From contig CAMLRG010000269.1 in assembly GCA_946482335.1 (NCBI GenBank), positions 1-5,903 on the forward strand: a stretch of 5,903 nucleotides of DNA, written 5' to 3'. The notes below the pieces were generated by a model. The model was not told the DNA's origin and did not search any database. It saw only the letters and a list, made by a program, of their open reading frames with translations. The DNA comes from an uncultured Duganella sp. (GTDB lineage Bacteria > Pseudomonadota > Gammaproteobacteria > Burkholderiales > Burkholderiaceae). The translations under genes and the position numbers were made by a program. Shown here piece by piece: positions 1 to 5,839 of the stretch (positions are counted from its first letter, which is position 1; each line of letters opens with the position of its first letter).

Positions 1-450
1 GGCCCGGACATCCCGGTGGGCCACGGCCAGACCTACTCCGCCCACCCGGTCAGTGCCGCCATCGGCCTGGAAGTGCTGCGCCTGTACCTGGACGGCGGCC
101 TGCTGGCCAACGCACAGGCGCAGGCGCCGCGCTTCGCCCAGGGCTTGCAGGACTTGCTGGGCCATCCGCTGGTGGGCGACGCGCGCAGCCGCGGCCTGCT
201 CGGCGCGCTGGAACTGGTGAGCGACAAGGCGGCGCGCACGCCGTTCGATCCGGCCCTGCGCATTTACGACCGGATCGCCCAGGCGGCCGGCGAACAGGGG
301 GTGATCTTCCGCGCCTTCACCGACGGCAACCTGGGCTTCGCCCCGGCCCTGTGCTACACGGAGCAGGAATTCGACCTGCTGTTCCAACGCTTGCGTGCCA
401 CGCTGGACCAGGTGCTGGAACAGAAAGAAGTGCGCAGCGCGCTGGCCTGA
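1..450 (+). CDS. Class III PLP-dependent aminotransferase, C-terminal part (5' end outside window)
   Basis: The reading frame is open from the first base, so this is the last 149 residues of a protein whose start lies upstream. It reads as the C-terminal part of a class III (omega/acetylornithine/GABA-type) aminotransferase. The first visible residues, GHGQTYSAHPVSAA, match the family block in which a Thr (visible residue 11) binds the PLP phosphate of the partner subunit. The small C-terminal domain follows: a GDARSRGLLGALELV strand region and GVIFRAFTDG near residues 101-109 (R104 at the family's usual substrate-side Arg region). It ends with the typical YTEQEFDLLFQRLRATL helix. The PLP-binding lysine lies upstream and is not seen. 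Such enzymes move an amino group, often a terminal one, to pyruvate or 2-oxoglutarate and leave a semialdehyde. The downstream aldehyde dehydrogenase suits that product. The exact substrate cannot be told from this fragment. Confidence 0.9.
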   Translation, partial: GPDIPVGHGQTYSAHPVSAAIGLEVLRLYLDGGLLANAQAQAPRFAQGLQDLLGHPLVGDARSRGLLGALELVSDKAARTPFDPALRIYDRIAQAAGEQGVIFRAFTDGNLGFAPALCYTEQEFDLLFQRLRATLDQVLEQKEVRSALA

Positions 451-457
451 ACAAGGC

Positions 458-487
458 TTCCGATTCGTATTTCCTGCGTGCTACAAT
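458..487 (+). promoter_or_regulatory. Putative sigma70-type promoter of the Lrp/AsnC gene
   Basis: A -10-like TACAAT lies at 482-487 (5 of 6 consensus positions). A poor -35-like TTCCGA lies at 458-463, with an 18-bp spacer. Transcription would start near 494. The -10 box is good but the -35 is weak, which would suit a promoter that is autoregulated or activated. The gap after the aminotransferase gene is 80 bp with no terminator, so read-through from upstream is also possible. Confidence 0.35.
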
Positions 488-518
488 CAATTCGGAGCGC
501 TCCCCGGCGCTCCAATTG
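488..518 (+). promoter_or_regulatory. Long inverted repeat in the leader of the Lrp/AsnC gene (candidate operator or 5' hairpin)
   Basis: CAATT (488-492), an unpaired C, and GGAGCGC (494-500) pair with GCGCTCC (507-513) and AATTG (514-518) across a 6-nt loop. This gives 12 paired positions with a single bulge. The left arm also sits in a perfect 10-bp palindrome, GGAGCGCTCC (494-503). The repeat begins right after the putative -10 box and ends 2 nt before the GAGGG ribosome site. It could be an autoregulatory operator covering the transcription start, or a stem-loop at the 5' end of the mRNA. Lrp/AsnC regulators often control their own gene, but the binding itself is inferred. Confidence 0.45.
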
Positions 519-530
519 CCGAGGGATTCT

Positions 531-1028
531 ATGCTTGAAGGTGCATTCAAACTGGACAGGATCGACATCCGCATCCTGTCCCATCTGCAGCAAAGCGGGC
601 GGATTGCCAACGTGGACCTGGCCGATGCGGTCGGCCTGTCGCCCAGCCCCTGCCTGATCCGCGTCAAGCGGCTGGAAAAAGCGGGCTACGTGACCGGCTA
701 TGGCGCCCACATCGAACTGGAAAAGATCGGCAACGTGCAACTGGTGTTCACCCAGGTAACGCTGACCGACCACCGCCGCGAAGACTTTGCCAAGTTCGAG
801 GCGGCCATCCGCAAGATCGACGAGATCGTGGAGTGTCACCTGGTCAGCGGCGGTTTCGATTATCTGCTCAAGTTCGTGACCACCGGCGTGGTGCATTATC
901 AGACCATCATCGAAGGCTTGCTGGACCAGCACATCGGCATCGAAAAGTATTTCAGCTATATCGTGATCAAATCGCCTTTCACCAAAGGCTACTATCCGGT
1001 CGAAAAGCTGTTCACCCAGTCGGCCTGA
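531..1028 (+). CDS. Lrp/AsnC family transcriptional regulator
   Basis: This 165-residue protein is the usual length for the family. An N-terminal winged helix-turn-helix spans residues 8-55 (LDRIDIRILSHLQQSGRI, then VGLSPSPCLIRVKRLEKAGYV), closely following E. coli Lrp. The RAM effector-binding and oligomerisation domain covers about residues 68-150 and includes ECHLVSGGFDYLLK (101-114), the loop that in Lrp relatives binds amino-acid ligands. The ATG at 531 was chosen because GAGGG at 521-525 precedes it and the helix-turn-helix starts at the normal distance; the frame stays open upstream into the aminotransferase gene without a better site. It lies between an aminotransferase and a dehydrogenase/deacylase pair, all on one strand. 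It is therefore probably a local regulator responding to an amino acid of that pathway, rather than a global Lrp. The ligand and targets are not known. Confidence 0.95.
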   Translation: MLEGAFKLDRIDIRILSHLQQSGRIANVDLADAVGLSPSPCLIRVKRLEKAGYVTGYGAHIELEKIGNVQLVFTQVTLTDHRREDFAKFEAAIRKIDEIVECHLVSGGFDYLLKFVTTGVVHYQTIIEGLLDQHIGIEKYFSYIVIKSPFTKGYYPVEKLFTQSA

Positions 1029-1171
1029 CCGTCCCTTCCCGAGTGGCGGCGCAGAATATGCCGCCGCCGCCCCAAATTCGCAATTTCCGCCGCTCTGCAG
1101 CAAGCAGAACGGCCTCCTCCCCTCCCGCTTCCGGCCTACCATGGTCATGACTTTCACCCAAAGGGAAACTC
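1029..1171. other. Intergenic region between the regulator and the dehydrogenase, with two small inverted repeats
   Basis: The region has no convincing -35/-10 pair. GGCGGCG (1045-1051) can pair with CGCCGCC (1062-1068) over a 10-nt loop, but no T run follows, so it is not a standard intrinsic terminator. A 13-bp AT-rich palindrome, AAATTCGCAATTT (1074-1086), sits 86 bp before the dehydrogenase start in otherwise GC-rich DNA. It is a plausible site for the neighbouring Lrp-type regulator, whose family favours dyads with AT-rich centres. AAGGGA at 1161-1166 serves as the ribosome site of the next gene. Confidence 0.35.
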
Positions 1172-2617
1172 ATGACCACGTCCAACTACATCAACGGTTG
1201 CTGGCAGCACGCGCAGGACAACGCCAGCTACCAAGTCACCAATCCCGCCGACGGCAGCCTGATCGCCTCGGTACCCGATAGTTCCACCGAGGATGCGCGC
1301 GCCGCCGTCGACGCCGCGGCGGCGGCCCTGCCGGCCTGGAAGGCGCGCAGCGCCCGCGAACGCGCCCAGCTGATCAAGCGCTGGCACGCCCTGATCGTCG
1401 CCAACGCGGACGACCTGGCGCAAACCATTTCCAGCGAACAGGGCAAGCCGCTGGCCGAAGCGCGCGGCGAGGTGGCCTATGGTGCCTCGTATGTCGAATG
1501 GTTCGCCGAAGAAGCCGTGCGGGCCTATGGCGACATCATTCCGGAACCGGTGCGCGGCAAGAAGATGCTGGTGCTGAAGGAACCGGTCGGCGTGGTGGCC
1601 GCCATCACGCCATGGAACTTCCCGCTGGCCATGATCGCCCGCAAGATCGCGCCGGCACTGGCTGCCGGCTGCACCGTGGTGGCCAAGCCGGCGGAGGATA
1701 CGCCGCTTACCGCGCTGGCATTGGCCGCGCTGGCCGGCGAAGCGGGCATTCCGCCCGGCGTGCTGAACATCGTGACGGCTTCGCGCGAACGCACGCCGTC
1801 CGTCGCTGCCGCCTGGCAGCAGGATGGCCGCGTGCGCAAGATCACCTTCACCGGTTCCACCGCCGTCGGCAAGCTGCTGGCGCGCGGCGGCGCCGACACC
1901 CTGAAGAAGCTGTCGCTGGAACTGGGCGGCAATGCCCCCTTCCTGGTGTTCGAAGACGCCGACCTGGAGGTGGCCGTCAACGGCCTGATGGCGGCCAAGT
2001 TCCGCAACGGCGGCCAGACTTGCGTGTCGCCCAACCGCATCTATGTGCATGCCAGCGTCTACGACCGCTTCGCGGAAAAACTGGCGGCCCGCGTCAGCGC
2101 CCTGGCGGTCGGTCCGGCCACCGACCCGGCATCGCAGATCGGCCCCATGATCAACCAGCGCGCCGTCGACAAGATCGCCGCCCATGTGGCCGACGCGCGC
2201 TCCAAAGGCGCCGTCGTGCTGTGCGGCGGCGAGCGCCTGGCCGGCTTGGGCCCGAACTACTTCGCCCCCACGGTGCTGGGCAACGCCAGCCACGACATGC
2301 TGCTGGCGCATGAGGAAACCTTCGGTCCGGTCGTGCCGCTGTTCCGCTTCGAGAACGAAGATGAAGTGGCAGGCTTCGCCAATGACACCCCGTTCGGCCT
2401 GGCCGCCTATTTCTTCACCCAGGATATTGCCCGCCTGTGGCGCATGGCCGAACGCCTGGAAACCGGCATCGTCGGCATCAACGAAGGCGCCCTGGCGGCG
2501 GAAGCCGCGCCTTTCGGCGGCATCAAGGAATCGGGCTATGGCCGCGAAGGCTCGCGCTATGGCCTGGAGGACTATATGCACACCAAATACCTGTGCATCG
2601 GAGGGTTGAACAAATGA
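1172..2617 (+). CDS. NAD-dependent aldehyde dehydrogenase, GabD-like (succinate-semialdehyde dehydrogenase family)
   Basis: This 481-residue protein is full length for GabD and resembles it end to end. It oxidises a semialdehyde to a carboxylic acid in the cytosol. Visible active-site parts are PWNFP (147-151) with N149, K172 in AKPAEDTP, the FTGST cofactor loop (226-230), general base E250 in LELGGNAP, nucleophile C284 in GQTC, and E382 in EETFGP. E175 after K172 suggests NAD rather than NADP: human SSADH, an NAD enzyme, has KPAEDTP, while E. coli GabD has KPASQTP. R157 and R278 align with the two Arg that hold the succinate-semialdehyde carboxylate in human SSADH. A442 replaces the third contact (Ser498), and S286 replaces the second Cys of the human redox switch. 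The substrate may thus be a related semialdehyde, such as glutarate or aspartate semialdehyde. The start is set by AAGGGA 5 nt upstream. The stop overlaps the next start as ATGA. Confidence 0.93.
   Translation: MTTSNYINGCWQHAQDNASYQVTNPADGSLIASVPDSSTEDARAAVDAAAAALPAWKARSARERAQLIKRWHALIVANADDLAQTISSEQGKPLAEARGEVAYGASYVEWFAEEAVRAYGDIIPEPVRGKKMLVLKEPVGVVAAITPWNFPLAMIARKIAPALAAGCTVVAKPAEDTPLTALALAALAGEAGIPPGVLNIVTASRERTPSVAAAWQQDGRVRKITFTGSTAVGKLLARGGADTLKKLSLELGGNAPFLVFEDADLEVAVNGLMAAKFRNGGQTCVSPNRIYVHASVYDRFAEKLAARVSALAVGPATDPASQIGPMINQRAVDKIAAHVADARSKGAVVLCGGERLAGLGPNYFAPTVLGNASHDMLLAHEETFGPVVPLFRFENEDEVAGFANDTPFGLAAYFFTQDIARLWRMAERLETGIVGINEGALAAEAAPFGGIKESGYGREGSRYGLEDYMHTKYLCIGGLNK
2600..2605 (+). 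promoter_or_regulatory. Ribosome binding site of the deacylase gene inside the dehydrogenase gene
   Basis: GGAGGG lies 8 nt before the ATG at 2614, within the last codons of the dehydrogenase. This near-consensus site sets the deacylase start even though the frame remains open for 59 codons upstream. With the ATGA stop/start overlap it points to coupled translation of the two enzymes. Confidence 0.8.
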
Positions 2618-3576
2618 GCTTTGAACGCTACCCGATCGAAGTCGCTTTCCCCAACCTGGACGACTACGCCGAAGGCAATACCGGCGTGCCCTATGTGTAC
2701 AGCTTCGACAGCGGCGTGCCTGGCAGCCACACCATGATCAACGCGCTCACCCATGGCAACGAGGTATGCGGCGCCATCGCGGTGAAGGCGATGCTGGACG
2801 GGAAGTGGCGTCCGCGCCGCGGCCGCGTCACCTTCTCGTTCGCCAACGTCGACGCCTACCGCCGCTGGGATCCCGAACGGCCCGACGCGTCGCGCTTCGT
2901 CGACCAGGACTTCAACCGGGTCTGGCAGCCGGAAGTGCTGGACGACCTGTCGCGCGACTCGGCCGAATTGCGCCGTGCGCGCGCCATGCGCCCCATCGTC
3001 GACACGGTGGACTTCCTGCTCGACCTGCACTCCATGCACGAGCGGAGCGCGCCGCTGAATGTGTGCGGCCCCCTGCAAAAAGGCATCGAACTGGCGCGGC
3101 GCCTGGGCGCGCCGGAGCACATCGTCAGCGATGAAGGCCACGCGGAAGGCCGCCGCCTGCGCGACTATGGCGACTTCGGCCGCGCCGATGCCCCGCGCAA
3201 CGCCCTGCTGATCGAATGCGGCCAGCACTGGGAAGCCAGCGCCGTCGACGTGGCGCGCAACTGCTGCGCGCGTTTCCTGCTGCTGTGCGGAAACATGGAC
3301 TTCAGCAATATCCCGGCCGGCTGGCTGAAACCCCAGGCCGCGCAGACCCATGTCGTGCGCGTCACCGATGCCGTGGTCGCCGAAAGCATGGATTTCCGTT
3401 TTGCCGACACCTACACCGGGCTCGAAACCTTCCCCGATACCGGCACCCTGATCGGCTGGAATGGCGGGCGCGAAGTGCGCACCCCTTACCCTAATTGCGT
3501 GCTGGTGATGCCATCGCTGCGCCAGCTGCGGCCCGGCGTGACCGTGGTTCGCCTCGGCCAGCTCCAGGGGCAGTAA
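2614..3576 (+). CDS. AspA/AstE-family zinc-dependent deacylase (succinylglutamate desuccinylase/aspartoacylase-like)
   Basis: This 320-residue cytosolic protein has no signal peptide. It carries the zinc carboxypeptidase-fold signature of aspartoacylase and succinylglutamate desuccinylase. H47 and E50 in THGNE and H139 in LLDLHS are the expected zinc ligands. E201 in LLIECGQH is the expected general base. The stretch R94-F-V-D-Q-D-F-N-R102 aligns without gaps to human aspartoacylase R63-Y-I-D-C-D-L-N-R71, so the substrate-carboxylate residues (R94, N101, R102) are kept. The last 60-odd residues form a beta-rich C-terminal domain, as in AspA. The family cleaves an N-acyl group from an amino acid. 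The acyl group and amino acid here are unknown. It lacks the GNHGDEYEG and DIHSGG wording I recall for DoeB-type deacetylases. It is translationally coupled to the dehydrogenase and followed directly by a terminator, so it is the last gene of the operon. Confidence 0.87.
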   Translation: MSFERYPIEVAFPNLDDYAEGNTGVPYVYSFDSGVPGSHTMINALTHGNEVCGAIAVKAMLDGKWRPRRGRVTFSFANVDAYRRWDPERPDASRFVDQDFNRVWQPEVLDDLSRDSAELRRARAMRPIVDTVDFLLDLHSMHERSAPLNVCGPLQKGIELARRLGAPEHIVSDEGHAEGRRLRDYGDFGRADAPRNALLIECGQHWEASAVDVARNCCARFLLLCGNMDFSNIPAGWLKPQAAQTHVVRVTDAVVAESMDFRFADTYTGLETFPDTGTLIGWNGGREVRTPYPNCVLVMPSLRQLRPGVTVVRLGQLQGQ

Positions 3577-3577
3577 C

Positions 3578-3609
3578 AAAAAATGGCGGCCCACAGGCCG
3601 CCATTTTTT
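3578..3609. terminator. Bidirectional intrinsic terminator between convergent operons
   Basis: AAAAAATGGCGGCC (3578-3591) and GGCCGCCATTTTTT (3596-3609) form a perfect 14-bp inverted repeat around a CACA loop. The GC core is followed by six T on the plus strand and, because of the six A on the other side, by six T on the minus strand too. It starts 2 nt after the deacylase stop and lies 16 nt beyond the stop of the minus-strand beta-barrel gene, so one hairpin ends both transcripts. Confidence 0.93.
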
Positions 3610-3625
3610 ATCGGATCCTTCCTGC

Positions 3626-4360
3626 TCAGCGCAGGAACTGCAGGCCGATGTACAGCACCCGGTCGCGGCGGCCTTCCTTGGGCCGGCCGAGATCCTTGCC
3701 GGCACTCACATTCAGGATCAGCCCCTCGTCGAGCTTCCATTTGCCGCCGACGCTTGCGGTCGTCTGCCCGCCGTCGCGCGGCACGCGGCTGTGTTCCAGC
3801 TCGAGGCGGCATTCCAGGCGCGGCAGGCACTGGTGCAGCACCTTCACGCCCGCCTGCCATTCGTGCGGCCCGTCCTGCACCAGGTTGCGGCCCACCTCCG
3901 CATACCAGCCGGTGTCGCCGCGGCGGTAGCCCATCACCAGCGGCAACAGGACCGAGTAGCCGCGCGATTCGAGCCCGCGCGAGGCGGTGCTCGATTTCGC
4001 ATTCCAGGAAACCTGGGGGAACACCGCCAGCGCCGTGCCGCGCTCGGCATTCTCGTAAAAGCGCCATTTGGCGCCGGTCGTGAAATTGCCGGCACCGCCG
4101 GTCCAGGCACCGGCCTGGTCCCGCACGCGCACATAGGGCAATCCCAGCAGCAGCTGCACCGTATCGCCGTAGCCGTAATTGATCTCGGCTTCCGGCAAGG
4201 CCAGCCGCCAGCTGCCGACGGAGCGCTCGGCGCTGATGCCAAGATTGTTTTCCCAGCGGCCGGCACCTGGCGTATCGGTGTCCTCGGTGGCGGCGGCCGG
4301 CGCGGCCAGTGCCGCCAGCAGCACGCAGCCGGCGCAATGTTTCAGAAGTAGCGTACCCAT
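3626..4360 (-). CDS. Predicted outer-membrane beta-barrel protein with signal peptide (transporter/MetA-pathway-like)
   Basis: The product is a 244-residue protein. Residues 1-24 look like a signal peptide: a short start with one Lys, a hydrophobic core, and a PAAA end, with likely signal peptidase I cleavage before TED. The rest alternates short amphipathic stretches with Gly- and aromatic-rich turns, e.g. INYGYGDTVQLLLGLPYVRV (60-79), GNFTTGAKWRFYEN (91-104) and GWYAEVGRNL (151-160), and ends LYIGLQFLR. This pattern suits an outer-membrane beta-barrel. The order of a strand pair ending in LPYVR, then GAKWRF, recalls the putative transporter family named after the MetA phenol-degradation pathway (PF13557); that link is from memory. 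The final residue is Arg rather than the usual terminal aromatic. An upstream start at 4444 would add 28 residues before the signal peptide and is less likely. The gene overlaps its upstream neighbour by 19 nt, suggesting coupling. Its ribosome site (GAAACAGAA) is weak. The cargo is unknown. Confidence 0.72.
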   Translation of the reverse strand: MGTLLLKHCAGCVLLAALAAPAAATEDTDTPGAGRWENNLGISAERSVGSWRLALPEAEINYGYGDTVQLLLGLPYVRVRDQAGAWTGGAGNFTTGAKWRFYENAERGTALAVFPQVSWNAKSSTASRGLESRGYSVLLPLVMGYRRGDTGWYAEVGRNLVQDGPHEWQAGVKVLHQCLPRLECRLELEHSRVPRDGGQTTASVGGKWKLDEGLILNVSAGKDLGRPKEGRRDRVLYIGLQFLR

Positions 4361-5562
4361 TTCTGTTTCGAAGTTCGTTTGAAGTTGGCAAAAGCCCGGC
4401 AAGGCACGTACAGGATCGGCATCAGCAACGGCGTGACCACCCACACCGGCCAGACCGCATCCACACCCCAGCGCTCGCCATGGTTGGCCCCGAACAGCGC
4501 CACCAGGACGTGCTGCATCGCCAGCAGGAAGTACAGGTGCAGCAGGTAATAGAACATTGGCGCACCGCCGAAGGTGGCGCAGGCACGGGTGAACCAGTTC
4601 TCAATCGGTTCCAGCCAGGCCGCCACCAGCGCCCCCACACCCAGTGTCATCAGCAGGAAGTCCAGCGATGGCGGGTATTTGGTGAAGTTGAAGAAGGACA
4701 TCACCGTCTGCACCGTGGTTTCGCCATGCACCCACGGCAGTTCTTCGCCATAGATATTGAAGCCGCGCAGCACCGCCAGCAGCAGCAAGGCGCCGGAACC
4801 GAACAGGCGCAGCAGCGCGCGGCGCCGTTCCGGCGCGATGCCGCGTGCATACAGCGGGCCCGCCGCATAGCCGACCAGGATCACGCCGATCCAGGGCAGC
4901 AGCGGATACGTCACCTTCAGCTTGACGGCACCGTCGGCGATCAGGTAGCCGCGGTGCAGCAGGACGGTCCACACGTAATAGGCGAAAGTGCCGGGTTCGA
5001 AACTCATCCAGGTGAGCGCGTTGTGGCCGAACACGATCAGCAGTCCCGTCGCACCGATCAGCTTGAGCGGCAGCTTATGCACCAGGCCGAGGAAAATCAT
5101 GGCCAGGCCGATCACCCAGATCACTTGCAGGTACAGGGTGGCAGGCGGGAATTTGCCGGCCCAGGCGAAATTGACGGCGAAGATCTCCAGCACGACCAGC
5201 AGCAAGCCGCGCTTGACCAGGAAGCCGGTTGCGTCACGCGGCCCCGCCGCGGGATGCGCATACAGCCAGGCCGACAGGCCGGTCAGGAACACGAACATCG
5301 GCGCGCAGAAGTGCGCGGCCATGCGTGTAAAGAACAGCGCGGGCTCGGTCTGCGACACCGTCATCGGGTCGGTCACCTGCATGTGCAGGTAGATCGTTTC
5401 GCGCACGTGGTCGAACAGCATGATCAGCATCACCAGTCCGCGCAGGACATCGATGATGGCGATCCGGTTGCGGATCGCCTGTTCGGTGGGATTGACGATG
5501 GCGGTCGGCCCCGCCGGCGGTTGGGCCCAGACGGCCGTATTATGGATGCTGGTTCGGTCCAT
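4342..5562 (-). CDS. DUF1624 / heparan-alpha-glucosaminide N-acetyltransferase-like integral membrane protein
   Basis: This 406-residue protein has about ten or eleven hydrophobic segments, roughly at residues 35-52, 82-101, 114-133, 143-161, 167-184, 218-238, 255-268, 300-316, 334-357 and 370-392. Family-typical blocks are RIAIIDVLRGLVM..DHVR (33-54), ALFFTRMAAHFCAPMFVFLTG (75-95), TKYPPSLDFLLMTLG (294-308) and FGGAPMFYYLLHLY (331-344). H52 and H342 are the conserved-looking histidines. Relatives include human HGSNAT, which moves acetyl groups across a membrane onto a sugar amine. The bacterial members are mostly uncharacterised, so an acyl transfer to an envelope glycan is inference. The ATG at 5562 was chosen because about 32 polar residues then precede the first helix and a purine-rich AGAGAAAG lies 8 nt upstream. 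Starts at 5616 or 5748 would add residues of non-family character. The gene is first in a two-gene operon with the beta-barrel gene. Confidence 0.88.
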   Translation of the reverse strand: MDRTSIHNTAVWAQPPAGPTAIVNPTEQAIRNRIAIIDVLRGLVMLIMLFDHVRETIYLHMQVTDPMTVSQTEPALFFTRMAAHFCAPMFVFLTGLSAWLYAHPAAGPRDATGFLVKRGLLLVVLEIFAVNFAWAGKFPPATLYLQVIWVIGLAMIFLGLVHKLPLKLIGATGLLIVFGHNALTWMSFEPGTFAYYVWTVLLHRGYLIADGAVKLKVTYPLLPWIGVILVGYAAGPLYARGIAPERRRALLRLFGSGALLLLAVLRGFNIYGEELPWVHGETTVQTVMSFFNFTKYPPSLDFLLMTLGVGALVAAWLEPIENWFTRACATFGGAPMFYYLLHLYFLLAMQHVLVALFGANHGERWGVDAVWPVWVVTPLLMPILYVPCRAFANFKRTSKQKWVRYF

Positions 5563-5839
5563 TGTGCACTTTCTCTGATAGCTGCGGGGTTTATATGGAT
5601 ATACGCGCAAATCCATTGTATGGATGCATAATATTTTTTTCTGCTTTGTTGACCCTTCCGCGCAACGCCGCGCGCCCAAAAATCGGCGCTGCTCAGCATA
5701 TTCTTCGGCGGCGCAAACTATGCTGGCCGGCCGCCCGAAAACCGCCATTTCTGCGCCGCGAGCCCGTGCAAACGCTACAAAGCCTGCGTCAAGCTGTGAT
5801 GTAATGGGCTTGTATCAACAACATGCATAAGGGGAAGCG
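5563..5839. other. Divergent intergenic region with AT-rich core
   Basis: This 277-bp stretch separates the divergent starts at 5562 (minus) and 5840 (plus), so it should hold both promoters. The part from about 5590 to 5640 is clearly AT-richer than the genes. On the minus strand it offers -10-like words TATTAT, TACAAT and TATAAA, none with a good -35 at the right distance. On the plus strand TGTAAT (5800-5805) resembles a -10 box without a matching -35. CAGCATA (5694-5700) and TATGCTG (5719-5725) form a perfect 7-bp inverted repeat spaced by 18 nt. I see no gene here. Confidence 0.5.
5611..5625. promoter_or_regulatory. Inverted repeat ATCCAT-TGT-ATGGAT, candidate operator
   Basis: Two perfect 6-bp arms flank a 3-nt centre. 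A third copy of ATGGAT lies at 5595-5600, giving a second, wider dyad with the middle arm. The site is about 50 bp upstream of the membrane-protein start and overlaps its -10-like words, where a repressor site would be expected. No regulator is seen in the window to pair with it, so function is inferred from position only. Confidence 0.3.

Noticed and set aside
1045..1068. GC hairpin after the Lrp-type gene as an intrinsic terminator
   Set aside because: A 7-bp stem with a 10-nt loop and no T run. It does not meet the usual pattern, so read-through into the dehydrogenase gene cannot be excluded.
1154..2581. Long open frame of 475 codons on the minus strand opposite the dehydrogenase
   Set aside because: The plus strand encodes a complete enzyme with all catalytic motifs. 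The antisense frame is a shadow of GC-biased codons, with low-complexity Gly/Ala/Arg/His-rich content and no family resemblance.
2437..2613. N-terminal extension of the deacylase in the same frame
   Set aside because: The extension would lie wholly inside the dehydrogenase gene and is Arg/Gly-rich shadow sequence. GGAGGG 8 nt before the ATG at 2614 sets the start.
2614..3576. Naming the deacylase DoeB and the locus an ectoine pathway
   Set aside because: The motif wording differs from the DoeB sequences I recall, and no ectoine hydrolase (DoeA) is in the window. Kept only as an analogy.
2572..3705. Open frame of 377 codons on the minus strand opposite the deacylase
   Set aside because: It runs through the bidirectional terminator and opposes a gene with a full zinc active site. 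Its composition is that of an antisense shadow.
4309..5631. Open frame of 440 codons on the plus strand opposite the DUF1624 gene
   Set aside because: It is rich in Gln, His and Arg, as expected from antisense of a hydrophobic membrane protein, and has no recognisable domain.
5649..5654. TTGACC as a plus-strand -35 box
   Set aside because: At 16-18 bp downstream there is only GC-rich sequence with no -10-like hexamer.
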